64,000 nucleotides of DNA from Rhynchopus sp. YZ270_cl-10 (taxonomy: Eukaryota > Euglenozoa > Diplonemea > Diplonemida > Diplonemidae), in NCBI GenBank assembly GCA_964035575.1, contig OZ037855.1, positions 1,302,001 to 1,366,000 of the forward strand, given 5' to 3'. The notes beneath the pieces are model-generated. The model worked only from the letters and a program-made list of their open reading frames with translations. It was not told the origin of the DNA and searched no databases. Both the position numbers and the translations under genes were made by a program. Positions 32,476 to 43,352 of the stretch are shown here, one piece after another. How positions within the stretch are numbered: position 1 is the first letter of the stretch; each line of letters starts with the position of its first letter.

Positions 32476-35400
32476 ATGCTTCTTCTAGTTCTGCTTCCTT
32501 TCGTGCTGCGGGAATGCCAATGCACACATGGGTCCTGTTTGACGGGGTCGGATCAGTGTTTCTGCAGTGACAGCGACCTTGGACACTGGGGTGGGCCGAC
32601 GTGCAACGACTGCGAGGCTGGGTATGCTGGTGTGACATGCAAGACACCTTGTGAGGGAGGCCCATGTAACCCCTGCAACGGACACGGCACCTGCAGTGCA
32701 GGCTTCTCAGGCACAGGGAAGTGCACGTGCTTCAACAACGCCACGCACGGTAGGTGGGACGGCGACGCCTGCGACCACTGCCAGCCTAACTACTACGGTG
32801 CCGACTGCACCTTCCTCTGCACCACAACAGACTCCTGCAACGGACACGGCGCATGCAACGAAGGCCGCGGTGGCAACGGCGAATGCGTCTGCCACCAGGG
32901 CTGGGACCTGCAGACTGCGTGCTCAGAATGCTTGCCCTCGCGTTGGGGCGACTGCAAGCAGGCGTGCAGGGGTGTGGTTGTGGTACAGGGCAAGGAGCTG
33001 CCTTGCAATGGGCATGGGACGTGCTCACATGGAACGAACGGGACCGGTGAATGCACTAGTTGCGAACCTGAGTGGGCCGGGCAGGACTGCAGGACTCCGT
33101 GCATGTGTCTCCCCCAGCACGGCAGCTGCGACGCGGACACCACAGGCGACGGCTCCTGTGTCTGTAAGGAGCACCGCGTGCCGCCAGACTGTGCACTGTG
33201 CGAGCCTGGCTACGGTGGGGCTGACTGCAGCTCGACCTGCCCGGGCACACCACCCTGCTCCAACAAGGGCGTGTGCGAGTCTGCTACCGCCACGTGCTCA
33301 TGTTACGACGGCTATGCAGGCACGGAATGCGAGGTGGCCTGCCCGGGCACTCCCCCCTGCAACAACAACGGCAAATGCGAGGCAGGCACACCGGCAGGCA
33401 CCTACCAATGCGTCTGCCATACAGACTCGAGCAGGGGGTACTGGGCGGGCAGCGACTGTTCGGTGTGTGCAGACGGATACTCGGGACACACTACTGTGGC
33501 GCTGTGTGCGTTGCAGTGCCCTTCTTCAGGACTAGGGCTGTGCTCAGGCCGGGGGACATGTGTTGACGGTGCGTGCGCATGCCTGCGGAGATGGGACCCA
33601 CCCGCGTTATTAGATTACTGCGGCGTGTCCTGCGATGTTGAGGACGACACTACCACAGATGCGAAGGAGTGCGGCACGGATGTGTGCGACAGGGGTTACT
33701 ACGGTGCGCAGTGCCTTAGCACGTGCCCTGGGTTCGCAGCAGGCGTACCCTGCAGTGGGCACGGCAACTGCGACCTCGAAGGGACGTGCCACTGCGACGC
33801 ACCCACGAGCACATCCCAATGGGGCGGACCCGCCTGCGACGTCGCCTGTCCCACAGACGCAAGCAACCGTCCATGTGGCTACCCAGCGCACGGCTTCTGC
33901 CAGAAGGACGGAACCTGTGCGTGCAGGAAGGGCTACGACGGCCCGACCTGCAGCCTGGAGTGCCCGGTGCTGGCAGGGATGATCTGCAACAACCATGGCG
34001 ACTGCGTGCTTGGCAGCTGCGAGTGCACGAACGGGTGGCATGGGGCGACCTGCGAAAGCCTGTGCGTGTGCCCCGTGCACTCTACCTGCGTCGCGGGGGG
34101 TGGGTGCACCTGCAACGACGGCTTCACCGGCAGCACCTGCACGGACTGCGAGGCGGGCCTCCACGGGCCGCTCTGCACTGAAATATGTGCAGGCACTACG
34201 GTGGGCAAGACTTGCCGCTGTGCGACGAATATGGCTGGCGAGAACTGCGACATCAGCTGCCCTCAGTTCGGCGGCCTTGTGTGCAACGCTAAGGGGACAT
34301 GCAGGGACGGCGTGGCTGGCGACGGTGGGTGCACCTGCGAGGCTGGGTACTATGGCGAGCACTGCACTGTGCAGTGCGATGCGAAGGTGTGTGCACTGAC
34401 GTACCGCCTCACGCACCCTGCGTGCAATACTGACACGGGCAGATGCGAATGCGAACCGCAGTGGGGCGGGCCTCTGTGTGACACATGCAGTGCTGCGTTC
34501 TGGGGTGAGAACTGCGATGCTGCGTGCCTCTGCAATGCACACGGCGTATGCGACAGAGCCACCGGCGTCTGCGTCTGCTACTCTTCCTCTGATGAGGGCC
34601 ACTTCACGGGGACAACCTGCGACACATGCTCTCCTGGCTACGTGGGAGTAGAGTGCAAAGCACCCAGGGTCTGCACTACACAGGGCGACTCACTCACACC
34701 ACTGAACATCGACCCTGTCTCGCTCAGCCGCACACCCATGACGACGTTCCCCCCGTACGGCCTCTGGGTCGACACCCGTGCAGGCGGTGGCTATGCGTAT
34801 GTGGGGGGCAACCCTCTCATTGCGTGGAGCACACAGCGTCCGCAGGATGCGTCGCAGTCGGAGGTGAACACAACGTTGTCTGGTGTGCTGCGGGACATGT
34901 TTGGTTCGGACAGTGCTTTGTACCTGGTGTTTGCGCCTGGGCGGCAGGCAGCGACGCAGCTGGCCACGTTGTCGCCTATCCCACGGCCTCCGTCGTTTGG
35001 GATGGGACGCCCCTTCGCGGACCCTGTTGTCCAATCACTGTCGGAGCGTGTCGCAGACTCTGTCACACACTACGCATCGGAGGGCAGTTCCGCGATCTTT
35101 CACACCGACGGCGAGGGCACCACAAAACTCCTCCACATGACCGTCCCGGGCTGCGCCGGGAGCGACACCTCGCAATGCCCCTCTGCCTCCGTCGCGGTGC
35201 CCCCTGACACACAGGTTGTTGCGGCTGGACCACGCTATGTCTTTCTTGGTGGCCGCACCATCCTTGGGTGGAAGGTCCAACGGGTGGAATGGAGCACTGC
35301 GGGTGGTGCGTGGCTGGGCACTTTATCTGAGATGATCATTCCTTCTGCGGTGGATGCGGCTAGTGTACGCTTTATGCGAGCCTCGGGGACGCACAGTGTT

Positions 35401-38400
35401 GTGGTTGTTGTTGACAGTGCGGACAGCCGCGTTGCCATTGTACGTCTCTCCACTGCGGACACTGCTGCTGCGGAGGCGAGCACGACGAGCTGGGTGCGTC
35501 TTCCTGATGGTGTCTCTGCCACAGCGCTGGCCGTAGACGACCTGCTCGAGGCTGCCTTCATCGGCGGGCTTGAGGTCAAATCCGCACAACCCGGCAAGCT
35601 CTACAAAGTCAGCGTCTCCGAAGGCCTCCCTGTCGTGGTCTATGACGTCGTCTCCCTCTCGCACACAACCGTCAAAGGCAAGCTCGTCGCCGAAGTCGTC
35701 GCCTCCCTCTACGTCGACCAAAGCACCCGAACCCTCTACGCCGGCGTCTCCCTCGACAGCTCCGTCACCATCCTCTCCTTCCTCCTCTGGGAGGTAGGCT
35801 CCATAGAACGACCTGAATCCCCCATCTACCCACCCGTCATCGCAAGCGACGGCGGCACTCCAGTGATCGTTCGCGGAAAGGGGTTTGCAAAGCTGAACCT
35901 AGGAGACTACATTCCTGGTGCGTATCTTCGTGTTCGTGGTGCGGTGGACTGTCTGTGGGGAGGCCTGCAGAACGCAACGAGAGGTGAAGTGTTGAACAGC
36001 AGTGCGATTCAGTGTGAGGCACCGACTGCGGTGGAGGAGTGCGGTGAGGAGGCGATTGAGATTGGGTTGGATGGGCATCGGCATACGGGGTGCGCGAATA
36101 CTGTGGTTCGTGTCCCTCCCTGGACTGTTAAAAGCATTTCACCGGCCCGTGGGATGAACACCGGTGGAACAGTCGTCACGGTGCACGGAAACGGCTTTGT
36201 CGACTCTCCACAGCTACTCTGCAGGTTCTCGCTCGGCTGCGACACACCCGAGTCGCAAATCACACCTACCTGCGGTATCCTCTGCAGTGGCGACAATGCA
36301 GAGGAGCCTGTCGTTGCAGGCAATTTCATCTCCTCCAATGAGGTGCTGTGTGTGCAGCCTGCGTCGCAGGGGATCGGTCTTGCGTATCTCGATGTTTCGG
36401 TTGATGGCTGCAAACCTGCGAACAACCATCCATTTCACTTCACTGTGACTGGGGTGCCGGTTGGGTTGAGCATTCTGAACTTTGCGCCTGGAGAGCTTGC
36501 ACCGCTTTTGCTGCAATATGAACCTGAGTTGAGTGTGCCACGTATGGATGTTGCTGTGGTGGATGCGGCGAACACATCGCTTGTGGCTGCGGATGACTCT
36601 GCGTTGGTTGCATCGAACCGGCCTGTCACTATTGCACTGCTTCCTGCGCAGGGCGTCGCACAGCGTGACCAGCAAACAAAGTTTGTCGGCCAAAGCGGGA
36701 CCCCCGGTGTAGCCTCCTTCGAAGATGTGCAGCTTGTCTTCGACAAGACGTATGAAGGTGACCAGCATATCATCCTCAGGGTCGAGGCACCGCTGGACCG
36801 TTGGTTTGTTGACATTCCTGTTTTGGTGATGCCTGGTGCACCTCACGCAGTGTTCTTAACAGGGCAGCCCTCCGCCGTTTCAGAACACAACCGAGTAGGC
36901 TCCGTGATGCGCGCACTGAAGACGCAGCCTATCGTTATGTTGACAGACAGCTATGGCAATAAGATCACCTCCCCGGATAGGCAGTACACTGTGCAGTGCA
37001 GTGTTGTGGACGAAACCGCTGAGGCCTACGCGAGAGATGACCCGGACACAACATATGTGAGCGTTGTGCAGAATAAGCAGCCTTCGTGCGAGGTGACTGA
37101 AACGAACCCGGAGTGCACCTTTGACGGTGTCTCCATCACAACATTGTTCGGTGCATCGTACCGTCTTCGCTTTGAGGCAGACGGGCTTATCTCGGTCGAC
37201 TCAAACCCCATAGTAGCCGAGCTCTGCGCCACCTGGCAGTACCAACGTGTATCGGACCCCCCCGCCTTTGCGGACTGCGAGCTCTGCCCGAAGGGCGCAC
37301 TCTGCAACGGCAGTGCTGTCATGATGGCACGACCTGGGTATTGGAGGACCTCGAATGCCTCTCTAGAGTTTCAAGGCTGTCTTGGGGGGGAGTCTGTGTG
37401 TATTGGGGGGTCGCAGATGGGGGAGTGCGCTGGGGCATATACTGGGCCGCTTTGCGCGACGTGCGCAGAGGGGTATACTGCATTTATTTTGACAACGTGT
37501 TCGTCGTGTTTGCCGTGGTTGCATGCAGTGTTGTTCTTTCTTATCGTAGTGGGAATAGTGGCGGCGGTGACGACTGTCGCTGTGCTGGCCGACTCCACGA
37601 CAGAGGCAGGCGCAATCACCATGTCTGAAACCTCCGCCGCACGCATGCGTATCATTGTGGGCCATATGCAACGCTGCTCGCTCCTCGGTGGCGTCTTCTT
37701 TACCGCGTGGGGAGGTGAGCTCACCTTTCTCTTCTACGCCTTCACCGCACCCTTCGGCCAAATAGGTCTGGACTGCTGGACCAGAGGCCTGGGTCTGTCG
37801 CAACGCTCGAAGTTTGTGGGGTATTGTGTCGCCCTCATCCTGGTCTCCTTCCTCAGTGCTGCGCTGGCGTTGGTGTGGTCGCGGTATTTCAGAGGGTCCA
37901 GTGGAGATCGGTTAGAAAAACGGAGGGGCAGAAGAAAGCGTCTGATGATGTCGAGCATGCTGTGTAGAACAGCGCCTTTGACGTTGTTTGTGTTGTACAT
38001 GGAGACGTTGAGGCATGCCTGTATGTTAATGCGATGCAAGGATGTGGGGGACATTCACGGCAAGCGTCTGGTCTATGATATACATACTTCGTGCTCGGAG
38101 GCTGACTACAAAAGCTACCTTTCTGGGAGCATTGTTGTGGTGTTGGTCCTGACGGCAGTGCTGCCGCTCTCTATTGTGCTTTCAGATGAGCTCATTCAGC
38201 GTGTAGAGAATGTCACTGCATCGTCCGCTTCGTTTACAAAGACGCAAAGTCAACGGCAGAATACTTCTAAGGTGCTGGTCTCTTCTTTGGTTGCGTTCTT
38301 CTCTGTGTTTACGTCTGGGTTTATCCCTTCGCATCGGCATTGGGAGGCGGTTGTGATGGTTGAAAAGGCGCTTCTCTGTATTGTCATATACGTGGCTGCT

Positions 38401-39261
38401 GCGGGGTACCCGGAGGCGCAGTTGAACCTTGCAGGGTGGGTGGCGGTGTGCGGTCTGCTCGCATCTCTGTCGGCACAGCCGTACACCGACCCTGCCAACA
38501 ACACGTTGCAGGCCACGTCGCGCATGGTGTTCCTGTTGACAGTGTACTGTCTTCATATTCTGCATTCCTCAGAATTAACTGCATTTGAAGATGGAGGAAT
38601 CCGTGCCCTCATTGTAGCCTCACAGCTTCTCTTCTCAGGTGTCGCCTTAGCGGTGCTCTATGCAGAAATGGCAGGGAAAGTTGATGAAAATGCGACAAAA
38701 GGAGGTTTAACCGGGGAATTGCTCTCTCTCATCCTCCGTCGTCGTGGCGATTTTGGAACCTGCAAGCTGGATACCGATGCACTTCTCGCCCAAGCCGTAC
38801 CCCTTATACCCGAAGAAGAGAAACCGATGGACCAACTTCTCACCACATCCGACTCTCGCTTGGAGGTCCCGCTGTCGCAGCCGGAGCCAGATTTGGAAAA
38901 TGCGACTCGAGTTGAAAGCCAGGTTGGCAGTAGTCTTGACATAACGGATAGCACGCATGAAGAGACACCGACACCATTGCCGCCACAGAGGGGGTTGTTA
39001 GGGAGTCCTCCAGGGACAGCATTGGGCAGTGGTTTGGGGTCGCCGTTAGGGGGTCTCGTCGCGGCACCGAAGAGAGATGTGACAGATGCAGCCTTGCTGG
39101 CCTTGCTTGGAGACTGTGGAGACGGGGGTGACTCGCGTTGTGCATATTGTGGCATGTCCTTTAGTGAGGCGATGAACGTCCCAGGTGCATGTGCAGCATC
39201 CCCTCTCACCGCAAAGCGTCACCTTGCCGCTCTCCCAGGTGAGGAAAATATCTTGCTCTAG
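32476..39261 (+). CDS. Giant EGF/IPT-domain multi-pass surface protein
   Basis: A single exon encodes 2261 residues. I chose the ATG that opens a signal peptide (MLLLVLLPFVLRECQC); the frame is open a further 140 bases upstream. Residues about 17-735 are some 20 EGF/laminin-like cysteine-rich repeats (CNGHGTCS, CSNKGVCES, CNNHGDCVLG). A beta-rich region with hydrophobic strands follows (about 740-1100), perhaps a propeller. Two IPT/TIG-like domains follow at about 1115-1300 (GGTPVIVRGKGF, NTGGTVVTVHGNGF). A cysteine-rich membrane-proximal part (CPKGALCNG, ARPGYWR, YTGPLCATCAEGY) leads to about nine or ten membrane segments at 1680-2080. The cytoplasmic tail is Pro/Ser-rich with a final CxxC (CAYCGMSF). 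It is probably a plasma-membrane adhesion or sensing protein; ligand unknown. Confidence 0.82.
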   Translation: MLLLVLLPFVLRECQCTHGSCLTGSDQCFCSDSDLGHWGGPTCNDCEAGYAGVTCKTPCEGGPCNPCNGHGTCSAGFSGTGKCTCFNNATHGRWDGDACDHCQPNYYGADCTFLCTTTDSCNGHGACNEGRGGNGECVCHQGWDLQTACSECLPSRWGDCKQACRGVVVVQGKELPCNGHGTCSHGTNGTGECTSCEPEWAGQDCRTPCMCLPQHGSCDADTTGDGSCVCKEHRVPPDCALCEPGYGGADCSSTCPGTPPCSNKGVCESATATCSCYDGYAGTECEVACPGTPPCNNNGKCEAGTPAGTYQCVCHTDSSRGYWAGSDCSVCADGYSGHTTVALCALQCPSSGLGLCSGRGTCVDGACACLRRWDPPALLDYCGVSCDVEDDTTTDAKECGTDVCDRGYYGAQCLSTCPGFAAGVPCSGHGNCDLEGTCHCDAPTSTSQWGGPACDVACPTDASNRPCGYPAHGFCQKDGTCACRKGYDGPTCSLECPVLAGMICNNHGDCVLGSCECTNGWHGATCESLCVCPVHSTCVAGGGCTCNDGFTGSTCTDCEAGLHGPLCTEICAGTTVGKTCRCATNMAGENCDISCPQFGGLVCNAKGTCRDGVAGDGGCTCEAGYYGEHCTVQCDAKVCALTYRLTHPACNTDTGRCECEPQWGGPLCDTCSAAFWGENCDAACLCNAHGVCDRATGVCVCYSSSDEGHFTGTTCDTCSPGYVGVECKAPRVCTTQGDSLTPLNIDPVSLSRTPMTTFPPYGLWVDTRAGGGYAYVGGNPLIAWSTQRPQDASQSEVNTTLSGVLRDMFGSDSALYLVFAPGRQAATQLATLSPIPRPPSFGMGRPFADPVVQSLSERVADSVTHYASEGSSAIFHTDGEGTTKLLHMTVPGCAGSDTSQCPSASVAVPPDTQVVAAGPRYVFLGGRTILGWKVQRVEWSTAGGAWLGTLSEMIIPSAVDAASVRFMRASGTHSVVVVVDSADSRVAIVRLSTADTAAAEASTTSWVRLPDGVSATALAVDDLLEAAFIGGLEVKSAQPGKLYKVSVSEGLPVVVYDVVSLSHTTVKGKLVAEVVASLYVDQSTRTLYAGVSLDSSVTILSFLLWEVGSIERPESPIYPPVIASDGGTPVIVRGKGFAKLNLGDYIPGAYLRVRGAVDCLWGGLQNATRGEVLNSSAIQCEAPTAVEECGEEAIEIGLDGHRHTGCANTVVRVPPWTVKSISPARGMNTGGTVVTVHGNGFVDSPQLLCRFSLGCDTPESQITPTCGILCSGDNAEEPVVAGNFISSNEVLCVQPASQGIGLAYLDVSVDGCKPANNHPFHFTVTGVPVGLSILNFAPGELAPLLLQYEPELSVPRMDVAVVDAANTSLVAADDSALVASNRPVTIALLPAQGVAQRDQQTKFVGQSGTPGVASFEDVQLVFDKTYEGDQHIILRVEAPLDRWFVDIPVLVMPGAPHAVFLTGQPSAVSEHNRVGSVMRALKTQPIVMLTDSYGNKITSPDRQYTVQCSVVDETAEAYARDDPDTTYVSVVQNKQPSCEVTETNPECTFDGVSITTLFGASYRLRFEADGLISVDSNPIVAELCATWQYQRVSDPPAFADCELCPKGALCNGSAVMMARPGYWRTSNASLEFQGCLGGESVCIGGSQMGECAGAYTGPLCATCAEGYTAFILTTCSSCLPWLHAVLFFLIVVGIVAAVTTVAVLADSTTEAGAITMSETSAARMRIIVGHMQRCSLLGGVFFTAWGGELTFLFYAFTAPFGQIGLDCWTRGLGLSQRSKFVGYCVALILVSFLSAALALVWSRYFRGSSGDRLEKRRGRRKRLMMSSMLCRTAPLTLFVLYMETLRHACMLMRCKDVGDIHGKRLVYDIHTSCSEADYKSYLSGSIVVVLVLTAVLPLSIVLSDELIQRVENVTASSASFTKTQSQRQNTSKVLVSSLVAFFSVFTSGFIPSHRHWEAVVMVEKALLCIVIYVAAAGYPEAQLNLAGWVAVCGLLASLSAQPYTDPANNTLQATSRMVFLLTVYCLHILHSSELTAFEDGGIRALIVASQLLFSGVALAVLYAEMAGKVDENATKGGLTGELLSLILRRRGDFGTCKLDTDALLAQAVPLIPEEEKPMDQLLTTSDSRLEVPLSQPEPDLENATRVESQVGSSLDITDSTHEETPTPLPPQRGLLGSPPGTALGSGLGSPLGGLVAAPKRDVTDAALLALLGDCGDGGDSRCAYCGMSFSEAMNVPGACAASPLTAKRHLAALPGEENILL

Positions 39262-39662
39262 TTTTTTTTGTCGCATTTTTTTTTTTTTTTTCCCTCTCAA
39301 TTTTTTCATTTTTTTCATTATCGGGAGGGAAGGGGGGGAAGAGGGAAAGGGGGGAGAATTGTGGTATATTTTTATTTTTATTATTCATATTGTGCTGTTC
39401 CAAACCAAAGGTAGAGAGAGGCCTGTTCTTGAGAGTGTTTTTCTGGATAGTGAAAACTGTCGAGTGGCGGTTGCACTAAACAGAGTATCAAAATAACATA
39501 CAAATACAGCCTTTAAAAATGGTGTCATTGAGTTTTTCAGAACCCGGTACGTGATTTGTCGATCCAAAAACAAAACAAAACAAAACAAAACAAAGAAAAC
39601 TCATTGCTATCGAAGTTTCCCCACAAGCAGTATCATCAACCTCACAGCAATCACACATCACC
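39262..39662. other. Spacer with A/T runs
   Basis: No gene is visible. It has long T-runs, an AAAAC microsatellite (about 39568-39594) and a CTAAACAGAGTATCAAAA motif (39476-39493) that recurs at 62398-62415. An AG at 39646 may be the acceptor of the next gene. Confidence 0.45.
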
Positions 39663-42600
39663 ATGTTGAAGCAACACGTAGACAGCACACGAGAACAAAA
39701 CGAGAACCTACCGACAAATAAAAAGCTTTCTAACGAGGACCTGCTGGAGGATGTCAAGAACGGCGACACCGCTGCCGTGCGGGCAGCACTCGAGAAGCTC
39801 TCCCCAGGCAGCAAAACGGAAAGAGTCGCCTTCGAAGCTGTGCACGAGGCATGCAGAGGGAACCACGATGAATGCCTCGCACTGCTTCTTCCATATTCTG
39901 AGACAACACAGATGGGCTTCGGGATCCTGCTGAGTGAGTGTGTCCACGCAGACCACACTGCGTGCACGGAGGTCCTCTTGCAGCATTGGAAGTCATACTG
40001 CAGGAAAGTCGCGTATGTCCGGCATGACACTCAGAAGTCGCCCCTCTGTCCAGCCATGTGGGAGGACCCTGCAGTGTGTCAGGTATTCATCGATGCAGGG
40101 GCAGACATCGAGACAAAGAACGACAAAGGATGTTCGCCTTTGCAAGTGGCTAGCAGATCAGGAGCACTCACAACTGTGAAGATGTTAGTCGAAGCAGGTG
40201 CAAATGTAGTCGGCGACCAAAGGCGCACCTGTCTTATGTTTGCAGCGGTTTTTGGACACACCGATACTGTGCGTTATCTTGCGGGCTTGCCGGAGGTGGA
40301 CCTGAATCGTGAAGACATCAACAACCACACTGCGTTGCACTTAGCGGTAAAATATGCAGACGTGGTGCAGGTGCTCATTGATGCAGGGGCAGACATTGAG
40401 ACAAAGGATGGATTAGGACGCTCGCCTCTGCACGTGGCTAGCTTTTCAGGAGAACTCACAACTATGACGAAGTTGGTTGAAGCAGGTGCAGATGTGCGTG
40501 CCACAGACTCCGAAAGATATACGTGTCTTATGTTTGCAGCGGTTTCAGGACACACCGATGCTGTGCGCTATCTTGCGGGCTTGCCGGAAGTGGACCTGAA
40601 TCAGCAAAGCGAAGACGGCCATACTGCGTTGCACTTTGCTGTGGAACGAAAACATCCAGATGTGGTGCAGGTGCTCATTAATATGGGGACAGACATTGAG
40701 ACAAAAAATGATAAAGGACACTCACCTCTGCACGAGGCTAGTATTTCAGGAGAACTCACAACTGTTAAGATGTTGGTGGAAGCAGGTGCAGATGTACGTG
40801 CCACAGACTCCGAAAGAACCACGTGTCTTATGTTTGCAGCGCATTCAGGACACACCGATGCTGTGCGCTATCTTGCGGGCTTGCCCGAGGTGGAACTGAA
40901 TCAGCAAAGCGGAGACGACCGCACTGCGTTGCACGTTGCTGTGGAACGAGAAAATCCAGATGTGGTGCAGGTGCTCATTGATGCAGGGGCAAACATTGAG
41001 ATAAAGAATGATGAAGGACGCTCGCCTCTGCACGTGGCTAGCTTTGTAGGAGAAGTCGCAACTATGACGAAGTTGGTCAGGGCAGGTGCAGATGTGTGTA
41101 GCACAGACTCCGAAAGCATGTCGTGTCTTATGTTCGCAGCGCATTCAGGACAGACCGATGCTGTGCGTTATCTTGCGGGCTTGCCGGAAGTGGACCTGGA
41201 TCAGCAAAGCACAGACGACCGTACTGCGTTGCACTTTGCTGTGGAAGCAAACCATCCAGATGTGGTGCAGGTGCTCATTGATGCAGGGGCAAACATTGAG
41301 ATAAAGAATGATGAAGGACGCTCGCCTCTGCACTTGGCTAGCTTTTCAGGAGAACTCACAACTGTGAAGCTGTTGGTAGAAGCAGGTGCAGATGTGCGTG
41401 CCACAGACGCCGAAAGAGACACGTGTCTTATACTTGCAGCGTATTCAGGACACACCGATACTGTGCGCTATCTTGCGGGCTTGCCCGAGGTGGAACTGAA
41501 TCAGCAAAGCGGAGACGACAGCACTGCGTTGCACTTTGCTGTGGAACCAAACCATCCAGATGTGGTGCAGGTGCTCATTGATGCAGGGGCAGACCTTGAT
41601 GCAAAGAATGGATTAGGACACTCGCCACTGCACATGGCTAGTATTTCAGGAGAACTCACAACTATGACGAAGTTGGTCAGGGCAGGTGCAGATTTGTGTA
41701 CCACAGACCCCCTAAGGCGTACCTGTCTTATGTTTGCAGCGCATCATGGACACACCAATGCTGTGCGTTATCTTGCGGGCTTGTCAGAGGTGGACCTGAA
41801 TCAGCAAAGCGGAGACAAACGTACTGCGTTGTACGCTGCTGTAATGGAAAAACATACAGACGTGGTGCAGGTGCTCATTGATGCAGGGGCAGACATTGAT
41901 GCAAAGGATGGTGATGGACGCTCCCCTCTGTTTCTGGCTAGCTGTTTAGGAGAACTAACAACTGTGACGAAGTTGGTCAAAGCAGGTGCAGATGTGCGTG
42001 CCACAGACTCCGAAAGAGACACGTGTCTTATACTTGCAGCTAACACTCCGTCTGCAGCGCATTCAGGACACACCGATACTGTGCGCTATCTTGCGGGCTT
42101 GCCGGAAGTGGACCTGAATCAGCAAAGCGGAGACGGCCATACTGCGTTGCACTTTGCTGTGGAACGAGAAAATCCAGATGTGGTGCAGGTGCTCATTGAT
42201 GCAGGGGCAAACATTGAAATAAAGAATAATGAAGGACGCTCGCCTCTGCAGGTGGCTAGCTTTGTAGGAGAAGTCGCAACTATGACGAAGTTGGTTGAAG
42301 CAGGTGCCGAAAGAAACCAGTGTCTTATGTTTGCAGCGTTTCATGGAAACACCGATGTTGTGCGCTATCTTGCGGGCTTGCCGGAGGTGGACCTGAATCA
42401 GCAAAGCAGAGACGAACGTGCATTTGCATTGTACATAGCTATGGAACGAAAACATGCAGATGTCGTGCAGGTGCTCATTGAGGCAGAGGCAAGACAAGCT
42501 GGAGGGTTAGGTGCAGGACAAACAAAAGCAACACTATCCGGAGGATTTGGGGCAGTACAAACAGGAGCAACACAAGCTGGAGGGTTAGGTGCAGGACAAA

Positions 42601-43352
42601 CAAAAGCAACACTATCTGGAGGATTTGGGGCAGTACGAACAAGAGCAACACAATCTGGAGGATTTGGGGCAGTACAAACACAAGCTGGAGGATTTGGAGG
42701 ATCTTATACTCAAACAAGAGCAACACAAGTTGGAGGATTCGTGTTTGGGGCAGCACAAACAGGAGCAGCACAAGCTGGAAGATTTGGTTCAGGACAAGCA
42801 GGAGCAACACAAACTGGAGGATTCGTGTTTGGTTCAGGACAAACAGGCGCAACACAAGCTGGAGGATTTGGTTCAGGACAAACAAGAGCAACACAATCTG
42901 GAGGGTTAGGTGCAGGACAAACAAGAGCAACACTATCTGGAGGATTTGGGGCAGTACGAACAAGAGCAACACAATCTGGAGGGTTAGGTGCAACAAGAGC
43001 AACACTATCTGGAGGATTTGGGGCAGTACAAACACAATCTGGAGGATTTGGTTCAGGACAAACAAGAGCAACACTATCTGGAGGGTTAGGTGCAGGACAA
43101 ACACAAGCTGGAGGATTTGGAGGATCTTATACTCAAACAAGAGCAACACAAGTTGGAGGATTCGTGTTTGGGGCAGCACAAACAGGAGCAGCACAAGCTG
43201 GAAGATTTGGTTCAGGACAAACAGGAGCAACACAAACTGGAGGATTTGGAGGGTTTGGTTCAGGACAAACAGGAGCAACACAAACTGGAGGATTCGTGTT
43301 TGGTTCAGGACAAACAGGCGCAACACAAGCTGGAGGATTTGGTGCAGGGTAA
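39663..43352 (+). CDS. Ankyrin protein with 300-bp super-repeats and an FG-rich repetitive tail
   Basis: A single exon encodes 1229 residues. After a unique N-terminus (about 1-130), residues about 135-935 consist of ankyrin repeats arranged as a higher-order unit of 100 residues (three ankyrin repeats) used eight times. The unit phase recurs every 300 bp from 40421 to 41921; the first step is about 290 bp and the last about 318. Unit landmarks are SPLHVAS, ELTTVKMLVEAGADV, TCLMFAA-SGHTDAVRYLAGL and DVVQVLIDAGA. The tail (about 942-1229) is some 22 copies of a 13-residue unit like GGFGSGQTGATQA, rich in FG and GLG. After the TAA at 43350-43352 the same 13-residue pattern goes on in frame for about 19 codons to TAG at 43409, so the present stop looks like a recent CAA-to-TAA change. 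Ankyrin repeats bind proteins; the FG tail could form a cohesive disordered domain. No enzyme motif is seen. Confidence 0.88.
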   Translation: MLKQHVDSTREQNENLPTNKKLSNEDLLEDVKNGDTAAVRAALEKLSPGSKTERVAFEAVHEACRGNHDECLALLLPYSETTQMGFGILLSECVHADHTACTEVLLQHWKSYCRKVAYVRHDTQKSPLCPAMWEDPAVCQVFIDAGADIETKNDKGCSPLQVASRSGALTTVKMLVEAGANVVGDQRRTCLMFAAVFGHTDTVRYLAGLPEVDLNREDINNHTALHLAVKYADVVQVLIDAGADIETKDGLGRSPLHVASFSGELTTMTKLVEAGADVRATDSERYTCLMFAAVSGHTDAVRYLAGLPEVDLNQQSEDGHTALHFAVERKHPDVVQVLINMGTDIETKNDKGHSPLHEASISGELTTVKMLVEAGADVRATDSERTTCLMFAAHSGHTDAVRYLAGLPEVELNQQSGDDRTALHVAVERENPDVVQVLIDAGANIEIKNDEGRSPLHVASFVGEVATMTKLVRAGADVCSTDSESMSCLMFAAHSGQTDAVRYLAGLPEVDLDQQSTDDRTALHFAVEANHPDVVQVLIDAGANIEIKNDEGRSPLHLASFSGELTTVKLLVEAGADVRATDAERDTCLILAAYSGHTDTVRYLAGLPEVELNQQSGDDSTALHFAVEPNHPDVVQVLIDAGADLDAKNGLGHSPLHMASISGELTTMTKLVRAGADLCTTDPLRRTCLMFAAHHGHTNAVRYLAGLSEVDLNQQSGDKRTALYAAVMEKHTDVVQVLIDAGADIDAKDGDGRSPLFLASCLGELTTVTKLVKAGADVRATDSERDTCLILAANTPSAAHSGHTDTVRYLAGLPEVDLNQQSGDGHTALHFAVERENPDVVQVLIDAGANIEIKNNEGRSPLQVASFVGEVATMTKLVEAGAERNQCLMFAAFHGNTDVVRYLAGLPEVDLNQQSRDERAFALYIAMERKHADVVQVLIEAEARQAGGLGAGQTKATLSGGFGAVQTGATQAGGLGAGQTKATLSGGFGAVRTRATQSGGFGAVQTQAGGFGGSYTQTRATQVGGFVFGAAQTGAAQAGRFGSGQAGATQTGGFVFGSGQTGATQAGGFGSGQTRATQSGGLGAGQTRATLSGGFGAVRTRATQSGGLGATRATLSGGFGAVQTQSGGFGSGQTRATLSGGLGAGQTQAGGFGGSYTQTRATQVGGFVFGAAQTGAAQAGRFGSGQTGATQTGGFGGFGSGQTGATQTGGFVFGSGQTGATQAGGFGAG
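40123..42480 (+). repeat. 300-bp coding super-repeat, eight copies
   Basis: The text around CTCGCCTCTGCACGTGGCTA recurs at 40421, 40721, 41021, 41321, 41621 and 41921, exactly 300 bp apart, with outer copies at about 40132 and 42239. The 318-bp last step contains an 18-base insertion (residues NTPSAA). Confidence 0.92.

Noticed and set aside
33610-34602. 330-codon minus-strand frame
   Set aside because: It is the antisense shadow of the cysteine-rich EGF repeats and matches no protein pattern.
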